A stretch of DNA of 64,000 bases from contig JAFRIE010000016.1 of the NCBI GenBank assembly GCA_017432885.1, forward strand, positions 22,439 through 86,438, in the 5' to 3' direction. Positions 16,208 to 25,687 of the stretch are shown piece after piece. The stretch is from Erysipelotrichaceae bacterium (GTDB taxonomy: Bacteria > Bacillota_I > Bacilli_A > Erysipelotrichales > Erysipelotrichaceae). The notes beneath the pieces were generated by a model. The model had not been told where the DNA came from and made no database searches. It worked only from the letters and a program-made list of their open reading frames with translations. Each line of letters starts with the position of its first letter. Position 1 is the first letter of the stretch. A program made the translations under genes and the position numbers.

Positions 16208-17269
16208 TTAAATAAAAGAATCCAAAACCGTCTGCAGTTTACTCACAACCGCTTCCAGAAGTTTTGCCAGCAAGTCTTCTACTTTGCCGATCTTCAGAAA
16301 ATGAAAAATCATTGTTCTTGTTTTTTCTACCGCGAAGCCGATGATCATCAGCAAAGATGATTTAGCGAGAATCAGCAAGAGAGCAGAGAATAGTTTTGTG
16401 CCATCCAGTGGAATGATACTTTGAAAAAAGAACTGTGAGAATAGCGGATTTCCTTGCAGCAAGTAAATTCCCAGAGTCAACGAACTGATTTTTGAGATCG
16501 TTTTATTCTGAACAGGGATTCTAGAAAAAATGACGATCAGAACCATTGCACATAATACGATGGTCGGAGAGATATATTCCATCATTCTCGGAATCCTGGT
16601 GATATAGAAGGATATCCATGAAACGGCAACAGAAAGTAAGTACAGCGACAGCAGTAAGGTACTGCCGGTTTTCTTAAACAGTCCGATTCTCCTGATTATG
16701 CTTCCTGTTACATATAGAATCAGGATCCAGATGCAGCTGTATCCGTATAATGACCAGCTGTCACCCAACAAAGCCAAGAAGGAGAATACAAACAGCATAA
16801 CTATAAGCAGATGCTTGAGCTCTCTTTCTCCCATGTTTTCCAGAGACCGGTTTAAAAACGGCGCAAGAAACAGAAGAGGAATGTAAGCCGTGATATACCA
16901 GAAAGTGTTGTTTGTGATTGGCATGAGTGACTTGACCAGGAAAGATAGACTCATTGTTTTTTTAAAGTAAAACAGATTCATAAGCAGTGAAACAATAAAA
17001 GAATAGAAAATGGCCTGGAACCACAGATTTATAATTCTTTTGTACGGAATCGTTTTTTTGTTTGAAACATATCCGCTGATCATTGCATACGCATCGACTG
17101 CACAACAACAGAACATATCGATAAACCAGTAAACATAAGCATTGGAACTTATGTCGATATCTTCGACACCGCTTTTCGTAATAACATGTTGAACACAGAT
17201 CATAAACATTAATAGGATCCGCAATAAGTCTATTCCCTGGTTTCTGCTGCTTGTTTTATTCTGTTCCAT
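16208..17269 (-). CDS. Acyltransferase 3 family membrane protein
   Basis: A 353-residue polytopic membrane protein of the acyltransferase-3 (OafA/WecH-type) family, with about ten membrane segments. It begins with the characteristic RNQGIDLLRILLMFMICVQH, where the conserved His is the presumed catalytic residue, and later has NTFWYITAYIPLLFLAPFLN. Such proteins acylate surface polysaccharides or other envelope molecules. It overlaps gtrA by 14 nt, and the NUDIX gene precedes that, so three genes form an operon. Association with GtrA supports a role in cell-surface glycan decoration (inference). Confidence 0.87.
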   Translation of the reverse strand: MEQNKTSSRNQGIDLLRILLMFMICVQHVITKSGVEDIDISSNAYVYWFIDMFCCCAVDAYAMISGYVSNKKTIPYKRIINLWFQAIFYSFIVSLLMNLFYFKKTMSLSFLVKSLMPITNNTFWYITAYIPLLFLAPFLNRSLENMGERELKHLLIVMLFVFSFLALLGDSWSLYGYSCIWILILYVTGSIIRRIGLFKKTGSTLLLSLYLLSVAVSWISFYITRIPRMMEYISPTIVLCAMVLIVIFSRIPVQNKTISKISSLTLGIYLLQGNPLFSQFFFQSIIPLDGTKLFSALLLILAKSSLLMIIGFAVEKTRTMIFHFLKIGKVEDLLAKLLEAVVSKLQTVLDSFI

Positions 17270-17660
17270 TTCTTTTTAATGCGTCTGTAAAGACATAGTA
17301 TTTCTGATACAGGTATTCCGTTACCAGATTGATGACCATGTTCATGCCGGTCACCAGATAGTCGTTCCAGCCCAGGGAAACCAGTTTATTTCCCAGCAGT
17401 GTAGACAGCGGTGTAAAGACACAGTAGTAGGCAAATACCTTGAGCATTGCCACAGGGACGTTGGACGCGGACTGGAAGGTGAATTTCCGGTTCAAGGTGA
17501 AGTTCCACAGGACGGAAAGCACCAAAGAAATCAGATAGCTGGGCCACCATCCCAGTTTTACGATTTCATTCAGCAGGGCAAAGGAAGTCAGCTGGATGAT
17601 TCCCGCAGAGATGGAAAAGAAAGTGAATTTCAAAGTCTGTAAAAGTTCTTTTTTATTCAT
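17256..17660 (-). CDS. GtrA family membrane protein
   Basis: A 134-residue protein with four membrane segments matching the GtrA/DPMS family (PF04138), including LSVLWNFTLNRKFTFQ and the C-terminal EYLYQKYYVFTD. GtrA-type proteins are thought to help move lipid-linked sugars across the membrane. It overlaps the NUDIX gene by 8 nt upstream and the acyltransferase gene downstream by 14 nt, consistent with a surface-glycan operon. Confidence 0.88.
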   Translation of the reverse strand: MNKKELLQTLKFTFFSISAGIIQLTSFALLNEIVKLGWWPSYLISLVLSVLWNFTLNRKFTFQSASNVPVAMLKVFAYYCVFTPLSTLLGNKLVSLGWNDYLVTGMNMVINLVTEYLYQKYYVFTDALKRNGTE

Positions 17661-18066
17661 GATGGTTCTCCTTGATATATCGGTCAGCCTTGGCCAGTAC
17701 GATTTTCATGTTTTCAAAAGTCAGTATCCGGCAGGCTTCTTCGTAAGGCAGCAGGACGATCTCGTCGACTTCCTCTTCCTGTTTCCTGCAGTTCTGATTT
17801 GAAAACCCGGCAATGAAGTATACGGCCTGTTTCTCAATCCCGTTAGGCATGATGTAATGAAGATCTTCCCTGAAGTCTGTATCTACCTGCACGGTCAGTC
17901 CGACTTCTTCCTGGATCTCTCTTTGGGCGGCTTCCTTGAGAGTTTCCCCTTCTTCCAGATGTCCCTTAGGAAAGCCGTAGTTGCCATGAAAATCCCTGAT
18001 CAGCAGATAATGGATACCGTCTTGTTTCCGGGTATAGAGTATCGCTCCGGCACTGATTTCTTTCAT
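17653..18066 (-). CDS. NUDIX hydrolase (Ap4A hydrolase/MutT-like)
   Basis: A 137-residue cytoplasmic hydrolase with a complete NUDIX box, starting at Gly in GHLEEGETLKEAAQREI and ending in QEEVGL. The preceding YGFPKGHLEEGE resembles diadenosine tetraphosphate hydrolases, but specificity cannot be settled from sequence. It heads the operon with gtrA and the acyltransferase. A TATAAT on the minus strand (18073-18078) ends only 6 nt before its ATG, and there is no ribosome site, so its mRNA is probably leaderless. Confidence 0.92.
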   Translation of the reverse strand: MKEISAGAILYTRKQDGIHYLLIRDFHGNYGFPKGHLEEGETLKEAAQREIQEEVGLTVQVDTDFREDLHYIMPNGIEKQAVYFIAGFSNQNCRKQEEEVDEIVLLPYEEACRILTFENMKIVLAKADRYIKENHHE

Positions 18067-18072
18067 AACTGT

Positions 18073-18122
18073 ATTATATAGCGAATCGGAGTTTTATCAT
18101 TGAAATATTTTCTGTTCATAAT
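18073..18122. promoter_or_regulatory. Divergent -10 boxes for the NUDIX operon and the lipid kinase gene
   Basis: The 67-bp gap between two divergent genes has TATAAT on the minus strand at 18073-18078 (6 nt from the NUDIX ATG) and CATAAT on the plus strand at 18117-18122 (11 nt from the kinase ATG). Neither gene has a properly spaced ribosome site, so both transcripts may be leaderless. No strong -35 was found. Confidence 0.5.
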
Positions 18123-18133
18123 AGAATGGAAGT

Positions 18134-19009
18134 ATGAAACTGCTGATGCTGGTGAATCCAAGATCGGGAATGAAGAACTCCAAGGCACATCTGCTGGATG
18201 CGATCGACGTTTTCTGTAAGAACGGCTATACGGTTACGACCTATGTGACCCAGTCAAAGGATGATGCGGAAAAATATCTTCTGAAGAACCGGACGAAGTT
18301 TGATATCGTCTGTGTCTTTGGCGGTGACGGTACGATGAACGAAGTGACCAATGCCTTGATGAGAAAGGAACAGAAGCCTCTGCTTGGCTATTTCCCCAGT
18401 GGAACGATGAATGACTTCGGTTCGAATTTTGATCTGGGAAACGATCTAAAAACGATCGCAGAGAAGATCGTCTTGAAGCAGGAGAAACCTTTTGACGTCG
18501 GACTGTTTAATGACCGTTATTTCAATTATGTGGCTGCCTTTGGCGCAATGTGCGATGTTCCGTTTAAAACGGACCGAAACGCCAAGGAAGTCTTGGGAAA
18601 TATCGCCTACATTCTGGAAGGTATCAGCCATCTTCCGGATATCCGGAAGATTCCGGTCAAATATACACTGAACGGGAAAGAGTATAAACGCAACGTACTG
18701 TTCGGTCTGATCTATTCCGGAAACAGGGTAGCCGGAATGGTGCTGGATGACAAGAATAAGGGAAAGGTCGACGACGGAAAATTCAATGTACTGCTGGTGG
18801 ATTACGTGCCTTCAATCTTTGAGTCGACCGATCTGTTTGACTATCTGACACAGAAGAATCAGCTGATCCACCGTTATCAGACCGATCACATCACCCTCGA
18901 ATTTGAAGATGACGAAGTCGTATGGACGCTGGATGGTGAAGAAGCCAGAACAACAGATCGGAAAGCCGATATCACGATTAAAAATAAAGCACTCAGGTTA
19001 CTTGCCTGA
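18134..19009 (+). CDS. Diacylglycerol kinase family lipid kinase (DagK/YegS type)
   Basis: A 291-residue lipid kinase with the DAGK catalytic domain. The nucleotide-binding motif VFGGDGTMNEVTNAL lies at about residues 62-76, the N-terminus MLVNPRSG is typical, and the C-terminal lid includes WTLDGEEA. The family phosphorylates diacylglycerol or related lipids at the membrane, recycling diacylglycerol from lipoteichoic acid synthesis in Bacillota (DgkB). It is monocistronic and likely leaderless, and its 3' end carries a terminator that overlaps the stop. Confidence 0.9.
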   Translation: MKLLMLVNPRSGMKNSKAHLLDAIDVFCKNGYTVTTYVTQSKDDAEKYLLKNRTKFDIVCVFGGDGTMNEVTNALMRKEQKPLLGYFPSGTMNDFGSNFDLGNDLKTIAEKIVLKQEKPFDVGLFNDRYFNYVAAFGAMCDVPFKTDRNAKEVLGNIAYILEGISHLPDIRKIPVKYTLNGKEYKRNVLFGLIYSGNRVAGMVLDDKNKGKVDDGKFNVLLVDYVPSIFESTDLFDYLTQKNQLIHRYQTDHITLEFEDDEVVWTLDGEEARTTDRKADITIKNKALRLLA

Positions 19010-19018
19010 GTGCTTTTT
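18986..19018. terminator. Bidirectional intrinsic terminator
   Basis: A perfect 12-bp stem (18986-18997 / 19005-19016) overlaps the kinase stop codon. With A-runs on one side and T-runs on the other it can serve both the kinase gene and the convergent DUF937 gene. Confidence 0.85.
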
Positions 19019-19037
19019 GTAAGATGTTATGACTGGA

Positions 19038-19823
19038 TTATTTCAGCAGGCCGGTCAGAAGTCCTAAGAGTTCTGTTCCGTCTGCCTGGGATGTCGTCGT
19101 CTTCTTCTGGCTGGTTCCGCCTAGCAGCGATCCAAGCAGATTTCCGAGGTCGCCTGTTGACTGCTGTGTATTAGAAGCTGCAGCCGAATTCAGCAGGGTA
19201 CCAAGCAGGTTCGTCGCCAGATCTGAATTCTGAGTCTGGGCCGGTTTTGGCGAAGCTCCGCCAAGCAGTCCTCCTAAAAGACCTGCAGGTGAACTTGTCT
19301 GGCTTGAGGAAGCACCGCTCAGAAGACCGAAGACATCAGAAAGATCAATACCGTCGGAGAGGTCGACCTTGCTTCCGGTCTTTTTCTTTTTGGCTGTTGT
19401 CTGAGGTTTGCTTGCAGTAGCGTTTGTCGCAGTTGAAAGGCTGTTGAGCAGAGCCGGTGCGATGCTGTTTAAGACGGCGTTGACATCACTGGAAGAAAGA
19501 TTGCTTTCTTTTGCCAGGTTGTTGACGATCGTGTTCTGATCCTGACCCAGGATATGGGCAATGATCTTAGCTCCATCATCGGTATCGGCCTTGGCGATCT
19601 GCTGAGAGACGGTGTCCGTGCTGTTGTGCTGTGTCAGCGCACCCAGCAGAGACTGAGCGCCTTCCTTTTTGGAAGCGTTCTTGGTCATATAGCTGATCAG
19701 AAGAGGAACGGCGATCATCAGAAGTTTAGAAATACTCTTGGATGAAACACCGGTCTTTTTGGAAGTAGAGTTTACGGAATCATTGGTTGTCAATGATCCA
19801 AGTAATAACTGTAATAGATTCAT
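19038..19823 (-). CDS. DUF937 domain-containing protein
   Basis: A 261-residue low-complexity protein. It begins MNLLQLLLGSLT, has a hydrophobic stretch KLLMIAVPLLISYM (about 33-46), a helical middle region, and a Ser/Thr/Ala/Gln-rich tail with repeated LLGGLLGG and LGSLLGG blocks. This matches DUF937 proteins, which are found in many bacteria and have no established function. GGAGG precedes the ATG. It is monocistronic and converges on the lipid kinase gene. Confidence 0.82.
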   Translation of the reverse strand: MNLLQLLLGSLTTNDSVNSTSKKTGVSSKSISKLLMIAVPLLISYMTKNASKKEGAQSLLGALTQHNSTDTVSQQIAKADTDDGAKIIAHILGQDQNTIVNNLAKESNLSSSDVNAVLNSIAPALLNSLSTATNATASKPQTTAKKKKTGSKVDLSDGIDLSDVFGLLSGASSSQTSSPAGLLGGLLGGASPKPAQTQNSDLATNLLGTLLNSAAASNTQQSTGDLGNLLGSLLGGTSQKKTTTSQADGTELLGLLTGLLK

Positions 19824-19962
19824 TATGATCCTCCTTTAATTCGATTGCATAGGTATAAATGCATACTCTTAATAATATTTTAATTCATTTGAATAAAAAA
19901 AATAAATAGGTAATTTAGTTTTAAACCACGAAGCGAATGCAGGGTTCTGCCGGGTGAAAATG

Positions 19963-19971
19963 TGGTAATAT
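19963..19971 (+). promoter_or_regulatory. Extended -10 promoter for ABC pair 3
   Basis: TGGTAATAT is an extended -10 ending 8 nt before ATG 19980, with no ribosome site between; a leaderless transcript is expected. Confidence 0.55.
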
Positions 19972-19979
19972 TTTGTTGT

Positions 19980-21716
19980 ATGTTTGACCTGCTGAGAAAG
20001 TATACGAAAGATGGTTTATCGGCTGCCATTCTTGGCCCTGTTTTTACCGTATTTGAGGTTATTTTTGATGCTTTGATCCCGCTGGTCATGAAGGATATCA
20101 TCGATACCGGTATCTATGAGCTGAACGGTGATATGAACTATATCGTCAAAAAAGGGATCCTGATGGTACTGCTGGCTTTGGCGGCTGCAGTTGCGGGTGC
20201 TTTGAGCGGTCTTTTTGCTTCGATCTCTTCGACAAGATTTGTTAAAAACATCCGTAGGGCGATGTTTGAAAAGATACAGACCTACAGTTTTGAAAATATC
20301 GAAAAGTATCCTGTTCCGACCGTTGTCATGCGTCTGACGACAGATATGCGGATGCTGAGAATGGCTTATGTCAGTATCGTAAGAATGCTGATCCGGGCAC
20401 CGTTCAACCTGCTTATCAGTGCTTACTTTGTCTTTCGAATCAGCAGGAATCTTTCTATGATCTTCCTGTTTGCGGTTCCGATCCTGGGTGTCGGACTGAT
20501 CATGATCTATGTGAAAGCACATCCGCGTTTCCGGCAGATGATGCTGAAGTTCGACGCTTTGGATGCCAATCTGGAAGAGAATATCGAAGGGATCCGGGTC
20601 GTCAAGACTTTTGTAAGGGAAGAGCACGAGAAAGAGAAGTTCGAGCGTTCTTCTGCCGATGTCATGAAGGCACAGCGTTTTGCCGAAAGGATCGTCATCG
20701 TCGACCGGCCTTTCTTTGAACTGGTGATGTATATCTGCATGATCCTGATTGCCTGGATCGGCGGCAGAAATGTGATATCTCAGACCATGACGACAGGTGA
20801 TTTCCTGGCTTTCCTTTCTTATGTAAGGGCGATCCTTTTCGCCTTGCTGATGATTTCCAACGTTTTCCTGCAGGTCGTTATGGCCCAGGCTTCTGTCGAC
20901 AGAGCCAACGAACTTCTTTATGAAGAGCCGAGCGTAACGGATACGGACAACGATCCGGATCTGGAAGTCAAGGACGGTTCGATAGAGTTTAGGAATGTTT
21001 CGTTCAAGTATTCCAGCGAAGCGGAGAAGAACGTTTTAAGTGATATCGATCTGAAGATCTGGCCGGGAGAACTGATCGGTATACTGGGTCCTACCGGTTC
21101 TTCCAAGACGACCCTGGTGCAGCTGATTCCGCGTCTTTACGACGCTTCGGAAGGTGAAGTACTGGTTGGCGGCGTCAACGTCAAGGAATACAAACTGGAT
21201 AAACTGCGTGATGCGGTAGCGATGGTCCTGCAGAAGAATACCCTGTTCTCCGGAACGATTGAAGAGAATATGAAATGGGGAAATCCGGAAGCAAGCCATG
21301 AACAGATCGTAGAAGCATGCAAATACGCACAGGCGGATGATTTCATCATGCAGATGCCGAAGAAATATGAGACCGATCTGGGGCAGGGAGGCGTCAACGT
21401 TTCCGGCGGACAGAAACAGAGGCTGCGCATTGCCAGAGCTCTTCTGAAACATCCGAAGATCATCATTCTGGATGACTCTACCAGTGCAGTAGATACCGAT
21501 ACCGACCACAGGATACAGCTGGCACTGAAAGAGAAACTGGGAGGCATGACGACAATCATCATCGCCCAGAGAGTCGCTTCGGTCAAGGAAGCCGACCGCA
21601 TCATTATCATGGATAACGGAAAGATCGCCGATATCGGCAACCACGAGGAACTGCTGAAGAGAAACGAAGTTTACCGCGATCTTTACAATACACAGATGGA
21701 AGGAGCGATGGAATAA
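19980..21716 (+). CDS. Heterodimeric ABC exporter, subunit with degenerate ATP site (pair 3, first half)
   Basis: A 578-residue half-exporter from ATG 19980 (an upstream in-frame GTG at 19962 is ignored because the -10 box lies between). Membrane domain ~1-310, then nucleotide-binding domain. The signature VSGGQKQR is intact; the Walker B Glu is Asp (IIILDDSTSAVD) and the switch His is Gln (IIAQRVASV). Walker A is GPTGSSKTT (~369), where Ser replaces the usual Gly before Lys. It overlaps the next gene by TAATG. Substrate unknown. Confidence 0.9.
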   Translation: MFDLLRKYTKDGLSAAILGPVFTVFEVIFDALIPLVMKDIIDTGIYELNGDMNYIVKKGILMVLLALAAAVAGALSGLFASISSTRFVKNIRRAMFEKIQTYSFENIEKYPVPTVVMRLTTDMRMLRMAYVSIVRMLIRAPFNLLISAYFVFRISRNLSMIFLFAVPILGVGLIMIYVKAHPRFRQMMLKFDALDANLEENIEGIRVVKTFVREEHEKEKFERSSADVMKAQRFAERIVIVDRPFFELVMYICMILIAWIGGRNVISQTMTTGDFLAFLSYVRAILFALLMISNVFLQVVMAQASVDRANELLYEEPSVTDTDNDPDLEVKDGSIEFRNVSFKYSSEAEKNVLSDIDLKIWPGELIGILGPTGSSKTTLVQLIPRLYDASEGEVLVGGVNVKEYKLDKLRDAVAMVLQKNTLFSGTIEENMKWGNPEASHEQIVEACKYAQADDFIMQMPKKYETDLGQGGVNVSGGQKQRLRIARALLKHPKIIILDDSTSAVDTDTDHRIQLALKEKLGGMTTIIIAQRVASVKEADRIIIMDNGKIADIGNHEELLKRNEVYRDLYNTQMEGAME

Positions 21717-23605
21717 TGGCAGATACCGGCTACAGACAGCTCCGTACCTCAAGAGCGAACGATGTCTTCGGGACGATCAAGAATACTTTCTCTTATATCG
21801 GCAGGCATTACAGATGGCAGTTCATTTTTGCGATTCTTTTCATCCTGCTTTCATCCTTTACGGGTGTATTGAGTTCCTATCTGTTTACCCCGATCATCAA
21901 CAATTATATTGTTCCGTATATCGGCATGGAGAATCCGGACCTTTCCGGTTTTATCAGAATGCTTCTGCTGATGGTTGTCATCTATGCCGGCGGCCTGATC
22001 TCTTCCTACGCTTTCAGCAGACTGATTTCCATCGTTTCTACAGGAATGCTGGATGACATGCGGAAGGACCTGTTCCGGGTCATGGAAAAGCTCCCGGTCC
22101 GTTTCTTCGACACCAGGACCCATGGCGAGGTGATGAACTTCTATACCAACGATATCGATACGATACGTCCGATGATCGCCAACGGTTTTCCGACACTGAT
22201 CTCGACCCTGATTACGATCATCGGCTGTTTTACTTTCATGTTCTCTTTGAATATTCGGCTGACACTGGTCGTCCTGGTCATGTTGGGACTGATGATGATC
22301 ATCACTTATATTCTGGCGAAAGGTTCCAGAAAGACTTTTGCCGGCCTGCAGAAACAGATCTCCAACATCAACGGCTATGCCCAGGAGATGTTCTCGGGAC
22401 AGAAGGTCATCAAAGTATTCAATCATGAGAAAGAGACGATCAATGGCTTCCTGGAATTCAACGAGAAGCTCTATGAGTATTCTGTCAAGACCAATGCCTA
22501 TGCCTCGATGCTGATGCCGATCAACGCCAATCTGGCTTATGTGACCTATGCGGTCGTTGCCGTACTTGGCGGCAAGATGTGCATTGAAGGATCTTTGAGG
22601 ATCGGCGATCTGGCTTCTTTCCTGCTGTTTGTCCGACAGTTTGCCGGACCGATCTCCAACCTTTCCCAGCAGTTCAACGGCATCATGATGTCGCTGGCCG
22701 GAGCCGAAAGAGTCTTTGATCTGATGGATAGAGAGCCGGAACTGGATTACGGGATCATCGAACTGGTCAATGTCAGAGAGGATTGTGAAGAGCTGGTGGA
22801 GACCGATCACAAGACGGACCGCTGGGCCTGGAAGATCCCGATCGATCCTCCGCAGTACGTGGAACTCAAGGGAGACATCCGTCTGGACAACGTCACCTTC
22901 CGTTATGAAGAAAAGAAAGATATTCTGAAGAATATTTCCCTATATGCCAAGCCTGGGCAGAAGATTGCCTTTGTCGGTTCTACCGGAGCCGGAAAGACGA
23001 CGATCACCAACTTGATCAACCGCTTCTACGACGTGGAAGATGGAGAAGGCATGATCACGTTTGACGGCATTCCGATCAAGGAGATCCGCAAAGACGATCT
23101 AAGAAGATCCGTAGGCATGGTCCTGCAGGATACCAATCTGTTCTCCGGTACGATCATGGACAATATCCGTTACGGCAGACTGGATGCTACGGATGAAGAA
23201 TGTATCGCTGCTGCGGAAAGATGTAATGCATCCTCCTTTATCGAGAGACTGCCGCACGGCTATCAGACGATGCTGAGCGCGAACGGTTCGAATCTTTCAC
23301 AGGGACAAAGGCAGCTGCTGAATATCGCCAGATGCGCGGTTGCCGATCCTCCGGTCATGGTTCTGGATGAAGCGACTTCTTCCATCGATACGCATACTGA
23401 GAAACTGATTGAAAAAGGCATGGACGAACTGATGAAGGGTAGAACGACCTTTGTCATCGCCCACAGGCTTTCTACCGTCCGAAATGCCAATGCAATCATG
23501 GTGCTGGAACACGGGCAGATCATCGAGAGAGGAAATCATGAAGAACTGCTGAAGCTGAAGGGCAGATATTATCAGTTGTATACCGGAAAGGCGGAACTTG
23601 ACTGA
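21716..23605 (+). CDS. Heterodimeric ABC exporter, catalytic-site subunit (pair 3, second half)
   Basis: A 629-residue half-exporter. Walker [10 protein letters not shown] (~421), Walker B with Glu ([12 protein letters not shown]) and switch His (VIAHRLSTV) are complete, and the signature is altered to LSQGQRQL. A linker of about 40 residues between membrane and nucleotide-binding domains (~345-385) is longer than in the other two pairs and contains a Trp-rich DRWAWKIP segment. It is coupled to its partner upstream and to ridA downstream (TGATG). Confidence 0.92.
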   Translation: MADTGYRQLRTSRANDVFGTIKNTFSYIGRHYRWQFIFAILFILLSSFTGVLSSYLFTPIINNYIVPYIGMENPDLSGFIRMLLLMVVIYAGGLISSYAFSRLISIVSTGMLDDMRKDLFRVMEKLPVRFFDTRTHGEVMNFYTNDIDTIRPMIANGFPTLISTLITIIGCFTFMFSLNIRLTLVVLVMLGLMMIITYILAKGSRKTFAGLQKQISNINGYAQEMFSGQKVIKVFNHEKETINGFLEFNEKLYEYSVKTNAYASMLMPINANLAYVTYAVVAVLGGKMCIEGSLRIGDLASFLLFVRQFAGPISNLSQQFNGIMMSLAGAERVFDLMDREPELDYGIIELVNVREDCEELVETDHKTDRWAWKIPIDPPQYVELKGDIRLDNVTFRYEEKKDILKNISLYAKPGQKIAFVGSTGAGKTTITNLINRFYDVEDGEGMITFDGIPIKEIRKDDLRRSVGMVLQDTNLFSGTIMDNIRYGRLDATDEECIAAAERCNASSFIERLPHGYQTMLSANGSNLSQGQRQLLNIARCAVADPPVMVLDEATSSIDTHTEKLIEKGMDELMKGRTTFVIAHRLSTVRNANAIMVLEHGQIIERGNHEELLKLKGRYYQLYTGKAELD

Positions 23606-23973
23606 TGAAAAGAAAAATAGAAACGGAACTGGCTCCTGCAGCCATCGGGCCTTATTCGCAGGCAATCAGAACGGAGGAACTGGTTTTTGTATCGGGACAG
23701 CTGCCGGTCGAAAACGGCGTGATGCCGGAAGACATCACGGAACAGACGAAAGCTTCGCTGAACAACGTAAAGGCGATTCTGGAAGCTGCGGGCAGCGACT
23801 TGACAAAGGTCGTCAAGACGACGGTCTTTCTTCAGAACATGGGGGATTTCGCCCGGATGAATGAAGTTTATGCCTCCTTTTTTACGGAGCCATATCCGGC
23901 AAGAGCGTGTTTCCAGGTTGTGAAACTGCCGAAGGATGCAAAAGTCGAGATCGAAGCCATTGCCATAAAATAA
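23605..23973 (+). CDS. ridA: RidA family reactive-intermediate deaminase
   Basis: A 122-residue RidA/YjgF protein. RidA hydrolyses reactive enamine/imine intermediates made by PLP enzymes such as threonine dehydratase, protecting those enzymes. Key features are the N-terminal [12 protein letters not shown], the substrate-binding Arg in PARACFQV and the C-terminal VEIEAIAI. It is translationally coupled to the ABC gene (TGATG) and ends the operon at a strong terminator. Why a RidA protein follows an exporter is unclear. Confidence 0.92.
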   Translation: MKRKIETELAPAAIGPYSQAIRTEELVFVSGQLPVENGVMPEDITEQTKASLNNVKAILEAAGSDLTKVVKTTVFLQNMGDFARMNEVYASFFTEPYPARACFQVVKLPKDAKVEIEAIAIK

Positions 23974-23999
23974 AAAAGTTCTCTTGAAGAGAACTTTTT
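23973..23999. terminator. Bidirectional terminator between ridA and cls
   Basis: A perfect 12-bp stem (23973-23984 / 23988-23999) with a TGA loop, A-run on one side and T-run on the other, overlaps both convergent stop codons. Confidence 0.88.
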
Positions 24000-25533
24000 A
24001 CATCAATGGCGCGAACAGACGTAGAATACTTAAGAAGAATTCTTTGATCGGTCCGTTTCTGGCTTCATTTAAAGATATCTCATGACCTTCGTTCATCATA
24101 GATTCCAGGTCATTCCGGATCTTTTTGATCTTTCGGCTGCCATAGAGATATGTGCCGTTTTCAAAATGCAGATACAGGCTGCGGTAATCGAGGTTGACGG
24201 TTCCTACCGTTGCGATCCTGCCATCGGCTTCAAAGACCTTGGCATGTACGAAACCGGGATCGTATTCGTAGATCCTGACACCTCCTTCGATCAACTGATA
24301 GTAGTAGGAACGGGTGATCATAAAGACCATTTTCTTATCCGGGATACCGGGAGTAATGATCCGTACATCTACGCCTCTTTTGGCTGCCAGGATCAAGGCG
24401 TTGATCATTTCGGTATCGATGATCAGATACGGTGTTGAAATATAACAGTGCTCTCTTGCCTGATTGAGGATGTTCAGATAGATGTTCTGGGCATAGACTT
24501 CATTGTCCAGAGGGGTTTCCGAATAAGGAGCGATATAGCCGTCCTCTTCTTCCTTGATCGCCAGACTGCGATAAGAAAGGAAAGTAAGATCTTCTTTTCT
24601 TAAGGCATTCCAGTGGCTAAGAAACATGACGGTATAGGACCAGACGGCTTCGCCTTTGATCCGGATCACATTGTCTTTCCATTTGCCGTATTTCCGGATC
24701 TCATTGATGTATTCGTCTGCCAGATTAATCCCTCCGGAAAAGGCAACCTTGCCGTCAATCACCATCAGTTTACGATGATCGCGGTGATTGATGATGATAT
24801 TCAGGATCAAAGAGATCCGATTGAACGGGATGCATTTGATCCCCTTTTCTTCCAGGATCGCGGCATAAGAACCGGGCAGTACAAAGAACGATCCAAGATC
24901 ATCGTACATCACCCTGACTTCTACACCCTGTTTCGCTTTTTCTTCCAGGATCTCCAGAATGGAATCCCACATCTTTCCATGTTCAATAATGAAATATTCC
25001 AGAAAAATAAACTTTTCGGCTTTTTTCAGTTCTTCCAGAATGATGGGAAAACCGTCTTCTCCCAAAGGGTAGTAATCGAAACCGGTATTCCGGTAGAAAG
25101 GATAACCGTCCGCCTGGGAAATGTATTCAAACTGTCCATAGAAAGCCGGAGAACGTTTTTTGAGCTCTTCCATGATCTGCGGATCCTGGTGGTAGTAACG
25201 CATGGAATTCTGCGTCGTTTCCCGGATGGAACGGTAAGTTTTGGACAGGATCAGATCCGCACCCAGAAAGAGGTAGAGGATGGTTCCCGGAATCGGAAAA
25301 ACGTTGATCAGAACGATCCAGAGGACATCGGAAGAGAGATGCCGCGAGTTTTTGATGATCATCAGGGTGATGATCACGCTCAAAAGATGCAGGATGGCTT
25401 CGATCCAGGCGATCTTGTCTTTTAGCCAGGTCGCTACCGTGAGATTGATAAAGAGCTGCAGGATGACTGCCAGAATGACGATCAGGATCCTGGCCAGGGT
25501 ATCCTTGCGGTTATTTCTGCTGGATGTACTCAT
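23998..25533 (-). CDS. cls: Cardiolipin synthase (two HKD motifs)
   Basis: A 511-residue phospholipase-D superfamily enzyme that joins two phosphatidylglycerol molecules into cardiolipin at the membrane. Two N-terminal membrane segments (~10-70) are followed by the two HKD motifs: HRKLMVIDGKVAFSGG (~247) and HAKVFEADGRIATVGTVN (~430). Length is normal for the family (480-515). No ribosome site precedes the start. On the minus strand TAGAAT (25540-25545) ends 6 nt before the ATG, so the message may be leaderless. Confidence 0.94.
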   Translation of the reverse strand: MSTSSRNNRKDTLARILIVILAVILQLFINLTVATWLKDKIAWIEAILHLLSVIITLMIIKNSRHLSSDVLWIVLINVFPIPGTILYLFLGADLILSKTYRSIRETTQNSMRYYHQDPQIMEELKKRSPAFYGQFEYISQADGYPFYRNTGFDYYPLGEDGFPIILEELKKAEKFIFLEYFIIEHGKMWDSILEILEEKAKQGVEVRVMYDDLGSFFVLPGSYAAILEEKGIKCIPFNRISLILNIIINHRDHRKLMVIDGKVAFSGGINLADEYINEIRKYGKWKDNVIRIKGEAVWSYTVMFLSHWNALRKEDLTFLSYRSLAIKEEEDGYIAPYSETPLDNEVYAQNIYLNILNQAREHCYISTPYLIIDTEMINALILAAKRGVDVRIITPGIPDKKMVFMITRSYYYQLIEGGVRIYEYDPGFVHAKVFEADGRIATVGTVNLDYRSLYLHFENGTYLYGSRKIKKIRNDLESMMNEGHEISLNEARNGPIKEFFLSILRLFAPLM

Positions 25534-25687
25534 ACTTTTATTCTACTATATCGTTGAGTCGCCATCCTTTAACTTTTTCAGCTTTTCATGGACGGATGAA
25601 TTCAGGAATGAACAGGAATCGGAATAGAAAACAGTTCATGCTGATGTCTATTTTATGATATGGATTTGGTGTAAAATAAGAAAGGAT

